A stretch of DNA of 41,777 bases from Bacteroidota bacterium (GTDB lineage: Bacteria; Bacteroidota; Bacteroidia; Cytophagales; Cyclobacteriaceae): positions 1 to 41,777 of the forward strand of contig JAEZBX010000046.1 in NCBI GenBank assembly GCA_023412765.1, written 5' to 3'. Shown piece after piece: positions 40,982 through 41,777 of this stretch. The position numbers and the translations under genes are program-made. The notes below the pieces were generated by a model. The model saw only the letters and a program-made list of their open reading frames with translations. It made no database searches and was not told the origin of the DNA. Within the stretch, counting starts at the first letter, position 1; the number at the start of each line of letters is the position of its first letter.

Positions 40982-41777
40982 TTATTTCATACCAGGTCTC
41001 CAGCCGCTACGCCAGGCATTATTAAATTGAGAAGCTCCTGTCGCCACTTCTCCGCCATACCAAATTAATCCGTCATAAGCCATTTGTCCGCCGGTAAATA
41101 TGCCACCAACAATTGCTCCATATGGTCCACCATACATTGAGCCAACAACAATTGACGCTACTGCCCCCGTTGAGTTGTAGGAAAAACGATAACCACTCAT
41201 AGTGCCTTGCCTCACAGAATTTGCATCAATAGCTACACTGAAAACAGCGCCAGCATTGCCAGCACGACCAAGCCATTTGCTTCCTTGTCCAAGCCAATAA
41301 ATAGTCTTGAGGTTACCAGATCTACCAACGTTACTTAATCCTCCTTGACTAGTTCTTGTTGCAATCATTTCCAGCCGGGCATATTCTGCCGCTGTCCCTG
41401 TGTGTCCACCTATTTCTAATCCATTTTTTGCCGCATTAGCTATCCAACCGCAGTCAAGTCCTTTAGGACAAGGTCCACTTTCGCCTTCTGATATGTCACT
41501 ATCTTGGGAGCTGCTCGCATGTCCATCGTTATTATAAACAATTTTTGATTCGCTATCGTAATCAAAGTTGTGGCTTGCTTCCCGATATACATCGTACTCT
41601 TTACCGGCAGGACAAGAAGTGCAGGTCGTAATACTAGTTTTATACGGCAACATTCTTTTCGCCTTTTCCACTTCGTTTTCTCCGCCACCTCCGCCCTTAC
41701 CACTGGGGTCCTCCCCGCGTTCGACTTCGTCTATGTTTGCCATACCGGTGGGATCAGTATACCTTGCAGGATTGTTA
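40982..41777 (-). CDS. C-terminal end of an RHS-repeat protein (polymorphic toxin tip), 5' end outside window
   Basis: Partial: the frame is open through the right edge. Upstream of the first ATG (41743) it reads NNPARYTDPTGMANIDEV, the end of the RHS core domain (consensus NDPxxYxDPxGM), after which polymorphic toxins change sequence. The ~250-residue tip begins with an acidic, glycine-rich linker, has a cysteine-containing part (TTCTSCPAGKEYDVYRE, GPCPKGLDCGW) and ends in a glycine-rich hydrophobic part: GNAGAVFSVAIDANSV, STGAVASIVVGSMYGGPYGA, IVGGIFTGGQMAYDG. This looks like glycine-zipper helices that could insert in membranes. No nuclease, deaminase or protease motif is visible. The neighbouring downstream gene is a membrane protein, the expected form of immunity against such a toxin. 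The RHS call is firm; the toxin activity is inferred. Confidence 0.82.
   Translation of the reverse strand, partial: NNPARYTDPTGMANIDEVERGEDPSGKGGGGGENEVEKAKRMLPYKTSITTCTSCPAGKEYDVYREASHNFDYDSESKIVYNNDGHASSSQDSDISEGESGPCPKGLDCGWIANAAKNGLEIGGHTGTAAEYARLEMIATRTSQGGLSNVGRSGNLKTIYWLGQGSKWLGRAGNAGAVFSVAIDANSVRQGTMSGYRFSYNSTGAVASIVVGSMYGGPYGAIVGGIFTGGQMAYDGLIWYGGEVATGASQFNNAWRSGWRPGMK

Overview
The window looks like chromosome from a member of the Bacteroidota, probably Cytophagia/Cytophagales. The evidence is: start codons almost never preceded by a Shine-Dalgarno sequence; a hybrid two-component system that fuses a periplasmic propeller, kinase, receiver and AraC domains in one protein; a large MacB/FtsX-like permease with the family's characteristic N-terminus; LytS/LytTR signalling; DUF4097, DUF2911, DUF3606 and HGSNAT-like proteins; a fused trehalose synthase-maltokinase; and an RHS polymorphic toxin locus. 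One -7 box of the Bacteroidota type (TAnnTTTG) is visible. No rRNA, tRNA, CRISPR array, transposase, integrase or phage module was seen.

Layout. 0.3-10.3 kb: carbohydrate-related genes (HGSNAT-like acyltransferase, CBM6-tailed glycoside hydrolase-like protein, giant hybrid sensor/regulator, TolB-like propeller protein), with the relic of a deleted ABC permease between the hydrolase and the sensor. 10.6-15.5 kb: esterase, AraC regulator plus NAD(P)-binding reductase, ManD-type enolase-superfamily dehydratase, DUF2911 protein. 15.6-22.5 kb: intact ABC permease, a 0.4-kb non-coding tandem repeat, an ExbB/MotA-like channel with a small membrane partner, a LytS/LytTR pair and a DUF4097 beta-solenoid protein with a strong terminator. 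22.8-31.9 kb: small soluble proteins (DUF3606, double lipocalin-like, tautomerase, VOC), a TonB receptor-YfiR pair, type II NADH dehydrogenase, second HGSNAT-like protein and a lipoprotein amidohydrolase. 31.9-38.0 kb: TreS-Mak fusion and, divergently, a class A penicillin-binding protein. 38.0-38.7 kb: a gene-free mosaic of repeats. 38.7 kb to the right edge: three minus-strand genes forming an RHS toxin tip, a membrane-bound candidate immunity protein and a helical/barrel outer-membrane protein.

Two things stand out. First, the right edge carries the C-terminal tip of an RHS protein followed 8 bases later by an AT-rich two-helix membrane protein, a good candidate for an undescribed membrane-acting toxin-immunity pair. 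Second, at least eight intergenic spots carry arrays with a strict 7-bp period, often as facing inverted arms. Most begin at or inside the stop codon of a gene, and related arms differ in length by exactly one 7-bp unit. They look like one class of repeat with a shared architecture but different unit sequences, comparable in period to the heptanucleotide STRR repeats of cyanobacteria.

All calls are by eye from translated sequence and family knowledge; no database search was run.
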